From Ascarosepion bandense (lineage: Eukaryota > Mollusca > Cephalopoda > Sepiida > Sepiidae), in contig JBBBDQ010001922.1 of NCBI GenBank assembly GCA_037127315.1, forward strand, positions 1,922,501 to 1,986,500: a DNA stretch of 64,000 nt, read 5' to 3'. Both the position numbers and the translations under genes were made by a program. Shown here piece by piece: positions 21,261 to 30,537 of the stretch. A model generated the notes under the pieces. It was not told where the DNA came from and searched no databases. It saw only the letters and a list, made by a program, of their open reading frames with translations. Numbering within the stretch: position 1 is the stretch's first letter; each line of letters begins with the position of its first letter.

Positions 21261-21385
21261 GATACGAGCGTGTTCACACATTCACACAAAGACACATCAC
21301 AGAAAAATATGTTGAACAATTAATCCTTGCTGAGTAACATGGCAAACAATACATTAAAATAACATTCAATAAGATGAGTAACTAA

Positions 21386-21388
<3 letters not shown>

Positions 21389-21430
<42 letters not shown>

Positions 21431-21431
21431 A
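21389..21431. repeat. (ATCT)n microsatellite
   Basis: About ten ATCT units. It lies some 30-50 bp from the 3' end of the Hero-like element, read on the minus strand as (TAGA)n. Confidence 0.95.
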
Positions 21432-21479
21432 AATGTATTTCCTTTTCAAACATACGCACCGTAATGGGGGCGCTAGAGG

Positions 21480-22705
21480 GTGTCGTCAGTGATGTCATCG
21501 CGAGGATCACTAGGGGGTTACGGGTATTTCAACATCATACCCCTCTCACCACGCCGACCCGACCAGAGATGATCAATCTCCGGCCCACCCTCGATAAGCG
21601 CTTTCAGACATTGGAAAATTACGTTTAGGCCCGGTACGAAACCATGCAAATGCTTCTGATTGGCGACAGTCAGAGCCACTTTCCATTTAGAGGCGAACCG
21701 CACATGAGCTCGTCCGAAACATTAATTTAGACACAGAATTTCGGGGAATTTTAGCTAACAATTTGGACTCCAGGCACTCTCTCTTTTGATCCATAACCAA
21801 TTAGCTGTTCTTTCCGCTGTTTCGGTTATGGACTTGAGTGCTTTTCTTCTTTTCACTCCCACTATCCCAATATCTGTTAAGGCTTTGCATATGGACCTTG
21901 CTGCAAATCCTTTTGTCCCCACTTCTATAGGAGTGCATCTAGCCCTCCAGCCTTTGACCCTGCAACTCTCCAGCAGTTCGTCATATTTTAACTTCTTTCT
22001 TTCATGAGGTTCCTCTGCGTTTTCTTCCCAGGGGACCATCAGTTCCCACAAGACTATCTTCTTCAATTTATGTGAGAAGAAAACTATATCTGGGCAAAGT
22101 TTTGTGATGGTAATTTGCTCTGGGAATTTCAATCTTGAGCCTATATCGGCCCTTAGTTCCCAGTCTGTTGCAGGAGATAGCAGGTTTGGATTTACCTTTC
22201 TATTTCGTGGGATTTTCGCACCCGCTCTAATAAATTTTATCTGCCTTGTGTCTGGGTTGTAAACATTCTCTTTGATAGCATTTTGAACTATTTTCACGAT
22301 CTCTTTTAGGATTTCGTCATGGCGTCACGTGTAACGCCCATCAGCTAGTGCAGATTTACAGCTACTCAGGATATGTTTTAAGGTACCTCTGCACCCACAA
22401 AGATGACAATTTGGCGACTGGGTTTTATACCATAATTGTAAGTTTGTGGGGCTTGGCAGGGTGTCGTATACTGACCGAATCAGAAATTTTAATCTGGTGT
22501 CACCGTGCCATATTTCGGACCATTTGATTTGGCGTTTCAACATAGAACTCCATTTGGTCCATGCCCCTTGCTGTCTCATCCCGACTTGGATTGCTATTCG
22601 TTTCTCTTCTTCGCCATTTCTGATTTCTTCCTGTCTGTAGCACATTTATTTTGACGTGCTGGGTTGCTAGCCCAAGCAAGTAACCTTTGTAGTCTCTCCT
22701 ACCGC
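21480..22705 (-). pseudogene. Hero-like RLE LINE, 3' part with one nonsense change
   Basis: Minus-strand frame from about 22700 to 21755. It encodes a zinc knuckle CHLCGCRGTLKHILSSC (C-x2-C-x7-H-x4-C), then CPDIVFF and, 13 residues on, the acidic LWELMVPWEE, then KKLKYDELLESCRVKGWRAR and KGFAARSICKAL, ending WLWIKRESAW. This PD…E endonuclease layout is that of RLE non-LTR elements of the Hero/NeSL type and is distinct from the R4/Dong-like copies here. A single in-frame TGA (about 22306-22308, codon after RYT) interrupts an otherwise open frame. 21480-21750 is a GC-rich 3' UTR. 5' truncated: no RT palm. Confidence 0.85.
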
Positions 22706-22711
22706 ATACAT

Positions 22712-23070
22712 ATATACTGTTAAATATAAGAGACAATGAATGTCTATTATGTTTAATCATGAGCCGTTCTAAACATCGTATATTGGCTTTAATTTCAGTT
22801 GAAAATAAAGAAAAAAATTCTCCAACATTTGGATAATTTTTTATTAATTTGATTCTCAGCTTTCGGCTCACATGAGCCATCTTCAGAGAGGTTATTAAGA
22901 CGGTAATGTGAGCCGAAAGCTTAGAAGCAAATTAATAAAAAATTATCCAAATGTTGGAGAATTTTTGTCTTTATTTTCAACTGAAATTAAAGCTAAAATA
23001 CAACGTTTAGAACGGCTCATGATTAAACATAATAGACATTCAGTGTCTCTTATATTTAACAGTATATGTT
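22712..23070. mobile_element. Inverted pair of hammerhead-like PLE-type repeats
   Basis: Arms 22712-22878 and 22903-23070 are inverted copies (each reading GAGCCGAAAGC, AAATTATCCAAATGTTGG, CTTTATTTTCAACTGAAATT, ATGATTAAACATAATAGACA outward). At the centre, minus strand 22886-22859 reads CTGAAGA-T-GGCTC-ATGT-GAGCC-GAAAGC: a hammerhead-like core with a perfect five-pair stem II and a four-base loop. The right arm has a damaged version of this hairpin. Inverted terminal repeats with hammerheads are a known layout of Penelope-like elements; no RT or GIY-YIG domain is present. Confidence 0.6.
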
Positions 23071-23960
23071 TAGAAAATTATTTGCTGCCTCGATACACTA
23101 TATATATATATATATAGTATTTAAATATATAAAAATAATGTATTTTTTTTATTTTAAAAATATAAGAATTTTAAATAAATTATAGAATCCAACAATTTAG
23201 ACTTAAATTGACGCCAAGTAGACAAATTTGGTCTACTGTTCAGTTCTCAGTTCCAGCAAAAACGTGTGGTCGAAGTTCACACTTCTTTCTTATAACGCTG
23301 TGAATGGGGTAGAGTTTAGTTGTACTGACCCGATAGGTCGACTTGATATATTGTATTTGTTGCAACAACAGTACTTAATATAACCACTGTTTTTTTTATT
23401 TACATTGATTTAATAGAATTGCTACTTCCAGCAAAAGAAGTTAAATAGCACGTGTATTTAATTATCATCCGCCTCTTTTTCTTATGTAGAGGATGCCTTG
23501 ATAGGGCCCTCTTACGTCTTGCCAAATTATTAAAGGGCAGGTAATCACTTTGCACGCTAACCGCTGGCTGCTTCTCTCTTGAGTGCCTCTGACATCTCAC
23601 AAAACGATAGCACCTGGTGTAATTGGCACCCTATGCACAAGATGAAGCTATCTGTGAAAACATAATTATTTGAGAAAATCTGCTTTTCCCCCCAAAAAGT
23701 AAGTATCCCACGGTACTTATGTGTGCACTTGTCAAAATGATTATTCGTTCTTTGAACTCGACACAACGAATGCTTTTTTTACAAAATGAAAAAAACATTT
23801 ATATTTGTACTCGATTAAAATATATAATTCGTTAAAATGACGAAGCAAAGTCGGTCTGACAAAAATATATATATCTATTTAAAAATAACTATTTCAATTT
23901 ATTTACTCATTCTGATTCAAAGACATTTCAAAGCAATAACAATATTATCTAATTAGTTTT
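23071..23960. other. Unassigned sequence
   Basis: (TA)n at 23098-23116. Short minus frames at 23400-23766 show no motif. Nothing else supported. Confidence 0.5.
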
Positions 23961-24500
23961 CATTTGCACTGTTTACATCATTCAAACGGTTGACCTCGTC
24001 TTTATTACCATATTCACGACGTTTCGGCCGTTGTACGCTCCGGCCTCCTCAGGATATTTTGTAGTTCTGGGATGTGGTATTGTAATTATTTACATTATAT
24101 ACATCGTTCGAACTGCTGTCCTCATCTTTATTGCCATATTCACGACGTTTCGGATGTTGTGCAATCCGGCCTTCTTCAGGATCTGTGCATATTTCTCTAA
24201 TGAAGTAAGGTAAGGGTCTTTCTTTGTACAATTAGCTTTAATATATTTTAGAGCGTTCTCAAATTTAAAATTTGAAAATATTAACACTATTTATATCTAT
24301 CGAACTGCGGTCCTCATCTTTATTGCAATATTCATGACCTTTCGGTAGTTGCATTCTCCGGCCTTCTTCAGGATTTCTGAAATGCGGTATTTAGCTACTT
24401 ACACTAGTTTCATTTTCGGACTGTTGTTCTCATATTTATTTCCACATTCACGACGTTTCGGATGTTGTACGCCACACACTTCTGCAGGTGATATACGTTG
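23961..24500 (-). repeat. Cluster of five hammerhead-like repeat units
   Basis: A unit of roughly 110-170 bp with TCTTTATTGCCATATTCACG, ACGTTTCGG and CCGGCCTTCTTCAGG recurs near 24000, 24130, 24320 and 24430. On the minus strand the best copy (24052-24021) is CTGAGGA-GGCCG-10 bases-CGGCC-GAAAC, i.e. hammerhead-like core with a perfect five-pair stem II. Copy 24179-24147 has CTGAAGA and a GGAT/ATCC stem next to GAAAC. Others are decayed. The segment after GAAAC (GTC…GAT/GAC) can form a short stem III, but the bases expected at the cleavage site (UH) read AG, so cleavage is uncertain. Confidence 0.65.
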
Positions 24501-24756
24501 GAATTTTTATGCGAACACCCGGGTAGATTGTTTTAATTCCAGTTGTCATGTCTTATCTCAGTTTCAATTAATTCCTACAAGTAACATTTTTGTTCCCTCT
24601 GCAGTAGCCATGTATTAGCTCAAAACTCTTTGGGTAAAGTCACATTTTGGATTACTCAAATTTTCACTGATATCCCCACGAACACATCGCCCAGTAGATA
24701 ACAGCCTCTGCCGAGTAATTCTAAAGATGACTTTATCAAAGCAAATGTGGCAAATT
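24501..24756. other. Unassigned sequence
   Basis: No recognised element. Confidence 0.4.
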
Positions 24757-25505
24757 TTATTTCGTAACTTTTATTTCTACACATAAATGACGTAGAAGAA
24801 TAATATCGTTCTATTTTCAAATTTTAAATCTGAGAATGTTCTAAAATATTCGTAAACCAAATGTGTAAGGAAAGATTTTTTTTTTAATCGTTTCACTCCA
24901 AGCTAGGCAGTACTACCACTGACTCGCAGGGGGCTACATAAGAGTAAAAGTTTTGAAAAAAGGATAGTGAAGAGAAAGAAAGACCAGTTATAGGGGGTGT
25001 CAGAGAAAGGGGAAGAGAAGGATGGAAACACAGGTGTAAAGACAGTTGCGAAGGTAGAGAGAAGGGAAAAGAGCAAGGTATACAGGGTAATGAAGAAAGA
25101 ACTGGAATCAAGGGAATAAGAGATGGGAATTGACATTGCATTTAAATTCCTGAAGGTTGTAGCCGCCAGAAAAGCAAGTATACGAAAGGGAGTTCCACAG
25201 GCGGGAAGCGCGAGAAAAGAAGTTGATGGAGTAGAATTGTCCGCTGCATTTGGTCGATCTAACTGTAAATGGGTGGGACCTTGTTGCCAATCTGGTTGCA
25301 CGAGTGAATTCTTGTAGCGGGGGAACCAGTGACTTAAGTTTGTCGGAGCAGAACCCATGAAAATAACTGTAGAATAGACAGATGGAAATTTCATAACTTC
25401 TATTTATACACATAAATGACGGGAAGGAATAATATCGTTTTATTTTCAAGTTTTTTAATCTGAGAATGCTTTAAAATCTTCTTAAAGTCAAATATGTAAG
25501 GATAA
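24757..25505. repeat. Diverged direct repeat flanking family B
   Basis: 24757-24870 and 25389-25505 share ACACATAAATGACG, GAATAATATCGTT, TATTTTCAA, AATCTGAGAATG and ATGTGTAAGGA-like words in the same order. They enclose the family B copy. About 115 bp is far too long for a target-site duplication, so they reflect a tandem duplication or terminal repeats of a larger unit. Confidence 0.7.
24882..25345 (-). mobile_element. Family B retroposon
   Basis: Begins T-run, AATCGTTTCACTCCAAGC, TAGGCAGTAC, CGCAGGGGGCTACATAAG; body with AAGACAGTTGCGAAGG, TTGCATTTAAATTCCTGAAG and GGAGTTCCACAGGCGGGAAG; ends TGGGTGGGACCTTGTTGCC and CAGTGACTTAAGTTTG. The leading T-run is the poly-A tail on the sense (minus) strand. 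This is the best-preserved copy. Confidence 0.82.
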
Positions 25506-26654
25506 ACTACGGAGGTTTCGAAGTTATGTCATGTATTCCTCAAAGAATGAAACTGAATAAATATTAATGTTGTTGTATTTACGTAATTATCATTTGTTAT
25601 TATATTTTTATTTTATTTATTTATTTAATTATTTTAGAAATTTAATGGAATTGAGTTTACCGTTTACTGTTAGTTTTTAAATTTTCATCGCCGTGCATGT
25701 TGACTTGAGAAATGAGTATTTTCTTTTAATAAATGCTGTAAATTAATATTTTGGCAAGAATCGATAATTGCATTCTCAAGAACATTTCGTAAAATATCTT
25801 CTTTTTTTTAACAAAGTATAGCATTCTTGAAATCGAAATAAGGTTGAAATTATTTCTGTACAAAATTAAGGCATTGTATTAATTTTTATGTTGGAGAACT
25901 TTTATATGTTTATAAATATATACTATTTTTAAATTTGTATAGGTCTTACCAATATATTGTAAGAAATAGTTGTGGCAGTTTATTTTATATACGCTTATTT
26001 TGGAATTAATGTTATTATGAGCTTTTTGTTCATATCCTTAATAGTTTTGTATATGGTTGTGGGACAAACAAAAATTCTTTCTTCATAACTTTTCATTATT
26101 TTTTCTCTGCTTCGATCTATTGTTACGTTTCTGCAGGGAGTTTTGTTAGACTTTTTGCGTACATTGTATTCTGTGCAGACAGCCATGGGCTAAGCCATTT
26201 TATAGTTCAACAATAAAAGGCTTAACCAATCAGGAAGCTCAAAATATTCAATGCGAAGTGTATAAAAGGCGGCCATATTTTTCCGAGTATTGCCGATCTA
26301 ATCCGATTCAGTAGAGTGTTAATTAATCTTTGACGTTGTTTCATTGAACATATGTGCTGCGCTGTACTCTATATCCATAAACTCTGGCGGATATAGTCAA
26401 CAAGTTTTAGTTAAAATTGTCTCATTTTCTGGGATTTTCCACTTCTGTAGATTTTATGGAATGATAACGTTTTGTCTATTTGTATACATTGTCTTTTTTT
26501 TGTGATTTTAGAGAGTAGCTTCCTCCCATGTTGATGTAAGTCGTCTCAGTTTATGTACATATTTTCACCTATTTTTGCGTAGTGTTATATATTCTTTTGG
26601 TCGGTGAGGAATTTTGACTGGAAGTGTATTCTTAAAATGTCAATGAGTGCAGAA
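25506..26654. other. AT-rich sequence with a CCAAT/TATA-like site
   Basis: No coding region recognised. At 26226-26230 CCAAT and 26261-26268 TATAAAAG are spaced as in a pol II core promoter, with GC-richer sequence after them. No gene or retroelement ORF follows within 400 bp, so this may be a decayed LTR or element promoter; it may also be chance. Confidence 0.35.
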
Positions 26655-26900
26655 TGCAGCTGGCAAAGCTAGAATTTTGTTTAGACAACCAGCGTCAAAG
26701 AAGACAGCGCCCGAAGTGGGACAGAGTGCAACTGAAATAGCAGGCGTCACTGAGGTCGTCTATTTAACGGACGTCAGACAGCACTTGTGAGTAGTTTGTC
26801 AGTTGAACTCAGAAAGAGAACCAGCCGTCGTCAACTCGTGCGCATACCTACCGACGACCAAACCCTCACTCCACACAACACGTCACTGAAGAAAAGAGAA
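26655..26900 (+). repeat. Dispersed repeat also present at 35.9-36.2 kb
   Basis: Shares with 35893-36185 the ordered words GGCAAAACTAGA/GGCAAAGCTAGA, GAGTGCAACTGAA/GAGTGCAACCGAA, GTCAGTTGAA, CCAGCCG and TGCGCATACCTAC/TGCGCGTGCCTAC. It is followed in both places by an AT-rich (TATATA) tract. Class unknown. Confidence 0.5.
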
Positions 26901-27364
26901 TTAAAAATATTTATATATATTTATATATCCGGGTTAACGTTTTTTTTAACAGCAAAGCCGAGATCTTCAAGTTTGGGCTCAGTACATTCTTCCTACAATT
27001 GAAGTACAACAGTACTTTCTTTTTGTGAAAAATATTGACGAAAATTTTCTGCCTAAATTTTTTGGATGCAATTTCTATATACATACTATTTGCATTCGGA
27101 CTATTGTCCTCTTCTTTGTTGTTTTTACTACAACCTCTTGGCCGTTATGTCTTCCAGCCTTCCTCATGTGTATAGTGATCTTGATCACAAGTATATCTTG
27201 TCTAGGGGTATCTTGTTTATTGCTTAATAACTGGACAGTGATGAATTAGAACTAAACGAGGACAGTGAAACAAGAGTTGTCAACTCAGCTGCTGGAAGTA
27301 AAGGTTCAGTTCAGAGTTCCTTGTAGCTAACCCAGATCGATATAAACCCGCGGATGATCGCAGG
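26901..27364. mobile_element. Decayed PLE-like sequence, split by SINE
   Basis: 27105-27175 has a decayed version of the hammerhead-like unit (CTCTTGGCCGTTATG, CTTCCAGCCTTCCTC). 27300-27360 (GGTTCAGTTCAGAGTTCC, GCTAACCCAGAT, CGGATGATCGCAGG) matches 29055-29110 (GGTTCAGTTCAGAATTC, GGTTACCCACAT, TGATGAATGCCGGAGG), so it is another copy of that element. A 74-codon frame at 27025-27249 is not convincing. Confidence 0.45.
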
Positions 27365-27672
27365 TCAGTCAGTTAAGTGCCATACGTGAAACACGCTTGG
27401 ACGATCATGTCTCGAAAGAGACATGACTGACTGGGCAGAAGATTATCCCGCAGTAGGTTGCCATTGCTTTCTGCGGTAGAAAGGTTACCAGCCAAGGCTA
27501 TAGAAACCAATCTGTCCTGCTATTTAACCCATAACTGGAGGGAATAGATGGATTAATAAATTTCCCAAGGGTATTTGTGCGTAAGTGAATGCAATGGATT
27601 CAGCTGGAATTCGAACACGACTCCCCGATTTCTCGTTCTGAGCCGATATCCACTGCACCACAACGCACATCC
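27365..27672 (-). mobile_element. tRNA-derived SINE, complete, with 10-bp TSD
   Basis: The flanks TGATCGCAGG at 27355-27364 and 27673-27682 are identical, so the insertion is young and its ends are exact. On the minus strand it starts GGATGTGCGTTGTGGTGCAG, has a B-box-like GTTCGAATTCCAGC, and ends GCACTTAACTGACTGAC. At 308 bp it defines the full-length unit for this family. It sits in a PLE-like fragment. Confidence 0.95.
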
Positions 27673-27682
27673 TGATCGCAGG

Positions 27683-27761
27683 TAATAACATCTAAAACAA
27701 AATGATAATAGCAATACAGATGATCAAAATAATTCGAATTTAAATATTGTAAATAAGCCAT
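27683..27761. other. Short unassigned A-rich stretch
   Basis: Between SINE and RTE copy; no feature. Confidence 0.4.
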
Positions 27762-28345
27762 CACAATTTGAATAACATACGGTACGCAGACAATACAGTG
27801 CTGATTTCAGACATGAAAAGGAAACTACAATACCTCCTACAGAAGATAGCTGAAGAGAGTGACAAAAAAGGACTATAAATAAACTGCTAGAAAACCAAAT
27901 GCATGGTCATCAGCAAAAAGAGCATCCCAAAATGCCAAATACAGGTGGGAGATACTAAAATCAAGCAAGTACAAAAATTTAAATACCTGGGAAGTGTTCT
28001 AACAGAAGACGGATATTGTGCGACGCAGAGATCCGAAGGCGAATTAGCATGGCAAATGACGTGTTCCAGAAGCTGAGTAAAGTATTAAGACACAGGAAGC
28101 TTTCACTAGAAACAAAGAAGAGAGTACTAGATTGCTATGTGATGTCAGTTCTTCAATATGACAGTAAATGCTAGACAGTATGATCAAAGATGAAGGAAAT
28201 ACTTGAAGTAGCAGAAATCTTGTTTTACAGAAGGATGCTGCGGATATCGTGGACCGTGCATGTGAGTAATGAAGAGGTTTTGGAAAGGAAATTAGTATTG
28301 AGCATCAAAAAGAGACAACTAATGTTCCTGAGACATGCAGTAAGT
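27762..28345 (+). pseudogene. RTE-type LINE, RT palm/thumb relic
   Basis: Starts with NLNNIRYADNTVLISD, RT motif C with the second Asp of YADD changed to Asn. Then KRKLQYLLQKI, KTKCMVISKKSIPKCQIQVG and KIKQVQKFKYLGSVLTEDG. A frameshift follows at about 28020 and several stops. The tail LRISWTVHV is followed by a break at 28345. Dead copy. Confidence 0.82.
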
Positions 28346-28510
28346 TAATCTGAATTTTTATCATTGCTCACATATGATCTTGTACCAGACTATGCGGAGC
28401 TTGGTATGTACATATCCATTGTAAATTTAAAATGAAACTGATCCATACCCACTTTTATGTGTGTGTTTACGTGTGATTGTTAGTGTGCTTGTTGACAGAG
28501 GCCACATAAA
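28346..28510. other. Unrelated filler between two RTE fragments
   Basis: No similarity to RTE seen; it interrupts the C-terminal region, which then restarts upstream of the break point (AGGAAATTAATACTGAGCAT appears on both sides), so two separate RTE insertions or an insertion plus duplication are involved. Confidence 0.45.
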
Positions 28511-28862
28511 TAAGAAGAGTAAACTTGAATGATGAGGTCTTGGAAGTGATGGAAACAAAAAGGAAATTAATACTGAGCATCAGGAATGGACAGGTGAAGT
28601 TCCTGGGACGCGCAATGAGGAAGGAGGGCCTGGAGAACCTGATATTAACAGGCCAAATAGAGGGAAAAAGAGATAAAAGAAAGCAGCGGATAACATATTT
28701 GAAGAGCCTGAGCAGGTGGATGACAGAACGTGGGTTGCGTGGTGTTATGGGAGAAAGATTGCTCAGAGCCACCACGAATAGGGAGATGTGCAAGGCCATG
28801 ATCGCCTACGTTCTGAAAGGACAAGGCACAAAGAAGAAGAAGAAGAAGAAGAAGAAGAAGAC
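28511..28862 (+). pseudogene. RTE-type LINE tail with (AAG)n 3' end
   Basis: NDEVLEVMETKRKLILS, VKFLGRAMRKEG, GKRDKRKQRITYL and CKAMIAYVLKGQG, then directly (AAG)n at about 28831-28861. The terminal microsatellite follows the last codons without a UTR of note, which matches the (GAA)n next to the same point at 37.0 and 59.3 kb. Confidence 0.85.
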
Positions 28863-29044
28863 ATTTTGAATATTGTTGGAAAGTTATGGATTAAAGCAGA
28901 TAATAACTATGTGTCTAATCCCTCGACCAGGCAATGTATATTTAAACTCAGTGGATACAGGGCAAGCAATAACTGAGTAGTACTAAAAATATGAACTCGA
29001 CGAAATATCCCGAGACATGAGACGTGGAATAAGAACATTCTCAG
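28863..29044. other. Unassigned
   Basis: No feature recognised. Confidence 0.4.
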
Positions 29045-29200
29045 TATACAAGCTAAATAAAGGGTTCAGTTCAGAATTCTTTGTAGGTTACCCACATGGC
29101 TATACACTGATGAATGCCGGAGGACACAGCGACTGAAACGTTGTGATAGCAACAACAGAGATAAGAACAATAGTCCAAATATAAATAGTTTAAGGAATTT
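29045..29200 (+). mobile_element. PLE-like fragment, hammerhead-like core
   Basis: CTGATGAATGCCGGAGG (29088-) followed 21 bases after CTGATGA by GAAACGTTGTGA. The two core strands are intact, but stem II between them is poorly complementary. It is flanked by GGTTCAGTTCAGAATTC, the same upstream word as at 27.3 and 34.75 kb, and by AGATAAGAACAATAGTCC downstream, the counterpart of GATGAGGACAACAGTCC at 34.85 kb. Confidence 0.5.
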
Positions 29201-29269
29201 TTTAAAAATTTGCTTGAAGCATTGTGCATATTAGGTGTATGGTTAGGTCTTGAATACAAGACCTCACTA

Positions 29270-29473
29270 CAATTAATGACAGCAGGAGCAGCGAATGATG
29301 ACCATTCGTTGAAAGGCACAGTTCACAGAGGAATTCGAAAATAAACTCTCATACCATTCTGAAGATGAGATTTTGATCTCGAAATATTTTTGCATAATAT
29401 ATAGGTTATACCCAACAACGTCTTTACCTTCCTTTAGTTTACTAAACGCATTGTGATAGCCTTCAAGACGTAA
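29270..29473 (+). mobile_element. PLE-like fragment, hammerhead-like family 3
   Basis: 29354-29386 reads CTGAAGA-T-GAGAT-TTTG-ATCTC-GAAATATT: core with perfect five-pair stem II. The whole block, including AATGACAGCAG upstream and CCTTCAAGACGTAACC downstream, recurs at 63.74-63.95 kb. A family A copy starts exactly after TAACC. Confidence 0.6.
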
Positions 29474-29799
29474 CCTAAACTATCGCCCGGTTCACACTCC
29501 ACCCACGTCTATTGAACGGGTGAAGAGGCACATCCCTTGTTCCCTGTTTAGGGTGTGGTTTCCGACTTTCTCTTTTCTAGTCTTTTTACTTTTTCTTTTT
29601 TCTTTTTTCAATTGGAGTAGGTAGATTAAACTATCGCCCGCTCCACCCACGTCTGTTGAACAGGTGAAGAGGCTCATCCCTTGTTCCCTGTTTAGGATGT
29701 GGTTTCCGGCTTTCTCTTTTCCAATCTTTTACTCTTACGTAGCCCCCCTGCGCATCAGTGGCGTTACTGCCTTGCTCGGGGTGATATGATTAAAAAAAA
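29474..29799 (+). mobile_element. Family A VNTR retroposon
   Basis: Two units starting AACTATCGCCCGGTTCACAC and AACTATCGCCCGCTCCACCC, each with TCATCCCTTGTTCCCTGTTT and GTGGTTTCC, then the tail ACGTAGCCCCCCTGCGCATC, GTTACTGCCTTGCTCGGGG, TGATATGATTAAAAAA. The A-run at the end marks it as a retroposon on the plus strand. Confidence 0.85.
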
Positions 29800-30537
29800 C
29801 ATAAATAGTATAAATAATACTTAATAGTGTCGGCTGAAAATATAAGTAAAATGATGCTGTTGCATTCTGGTACACTTGTATGTCTTTTAGTCTAGAAACT
29901 GGTGTGTTTACTTACATTTACATCTTGGTCGGTCTAGGAACTTTCCAGCCTAGTCTTATAGCATGTTTGTTCTAAAATTGTTTTAAATTTCATGTCGGTT
30001 GGTAAGTTTATTTTTATGTTCCTGACTTGTATCATTAATAGTAGTTTAATCTCTTATAGCATTTTCGTATTATTTAAAAACATTTATTAGATTTATTGTT
30101 GTCTTGTGTTGTTTTGTTAGTTGGTAAAAGCAATTTCATTGAACGAGTAACCGATAAATGACAAGTTAATCAGTGCTATAATGTAGCGATTGTGTAACCA
30201 ATGTATTTATTTATTTATTTATTTTTCATTATTATTTAAAAAGACGCATTCTTCTTTGTGAAAACCATTTCCTAGACAGCATTGATTGACTGTTGTTTTG
30301 AATTTAGTAAGTTTAGAAAAAGCATTTAAGGAAAATAGATTTTCAAATAATTTGACTGTTATTGCTCTTTTTCGTATTGATGAAGGTTTCCTTCGTAATT
30401 TTTCTGTTTACAGTAGTGTGGAAAGTCAACAAATTTATAATATAATTATTTTCATATTAGTTGTATCTGTTGTTGAAAGTTTCAAGAAATGTTTGTGTTA
30501 TTTAGTTAAATCTTTTTGTTTGTGCTAAACTATATCA
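29800..30537. other. Unassigned T-rich sequence
   Basis: (TTTA)n at 30205-30228. An 80-codon frame (30286-30528, +) has no motif. Confidence 0.5.

Noticed and set aside
23961..24500. CRISPR-like array (regular repeats with spacers)
   Set aside because: Repeats are degenerate, of uneven spacing, dispersed elsewhere in the window and in a eukaryotic context.
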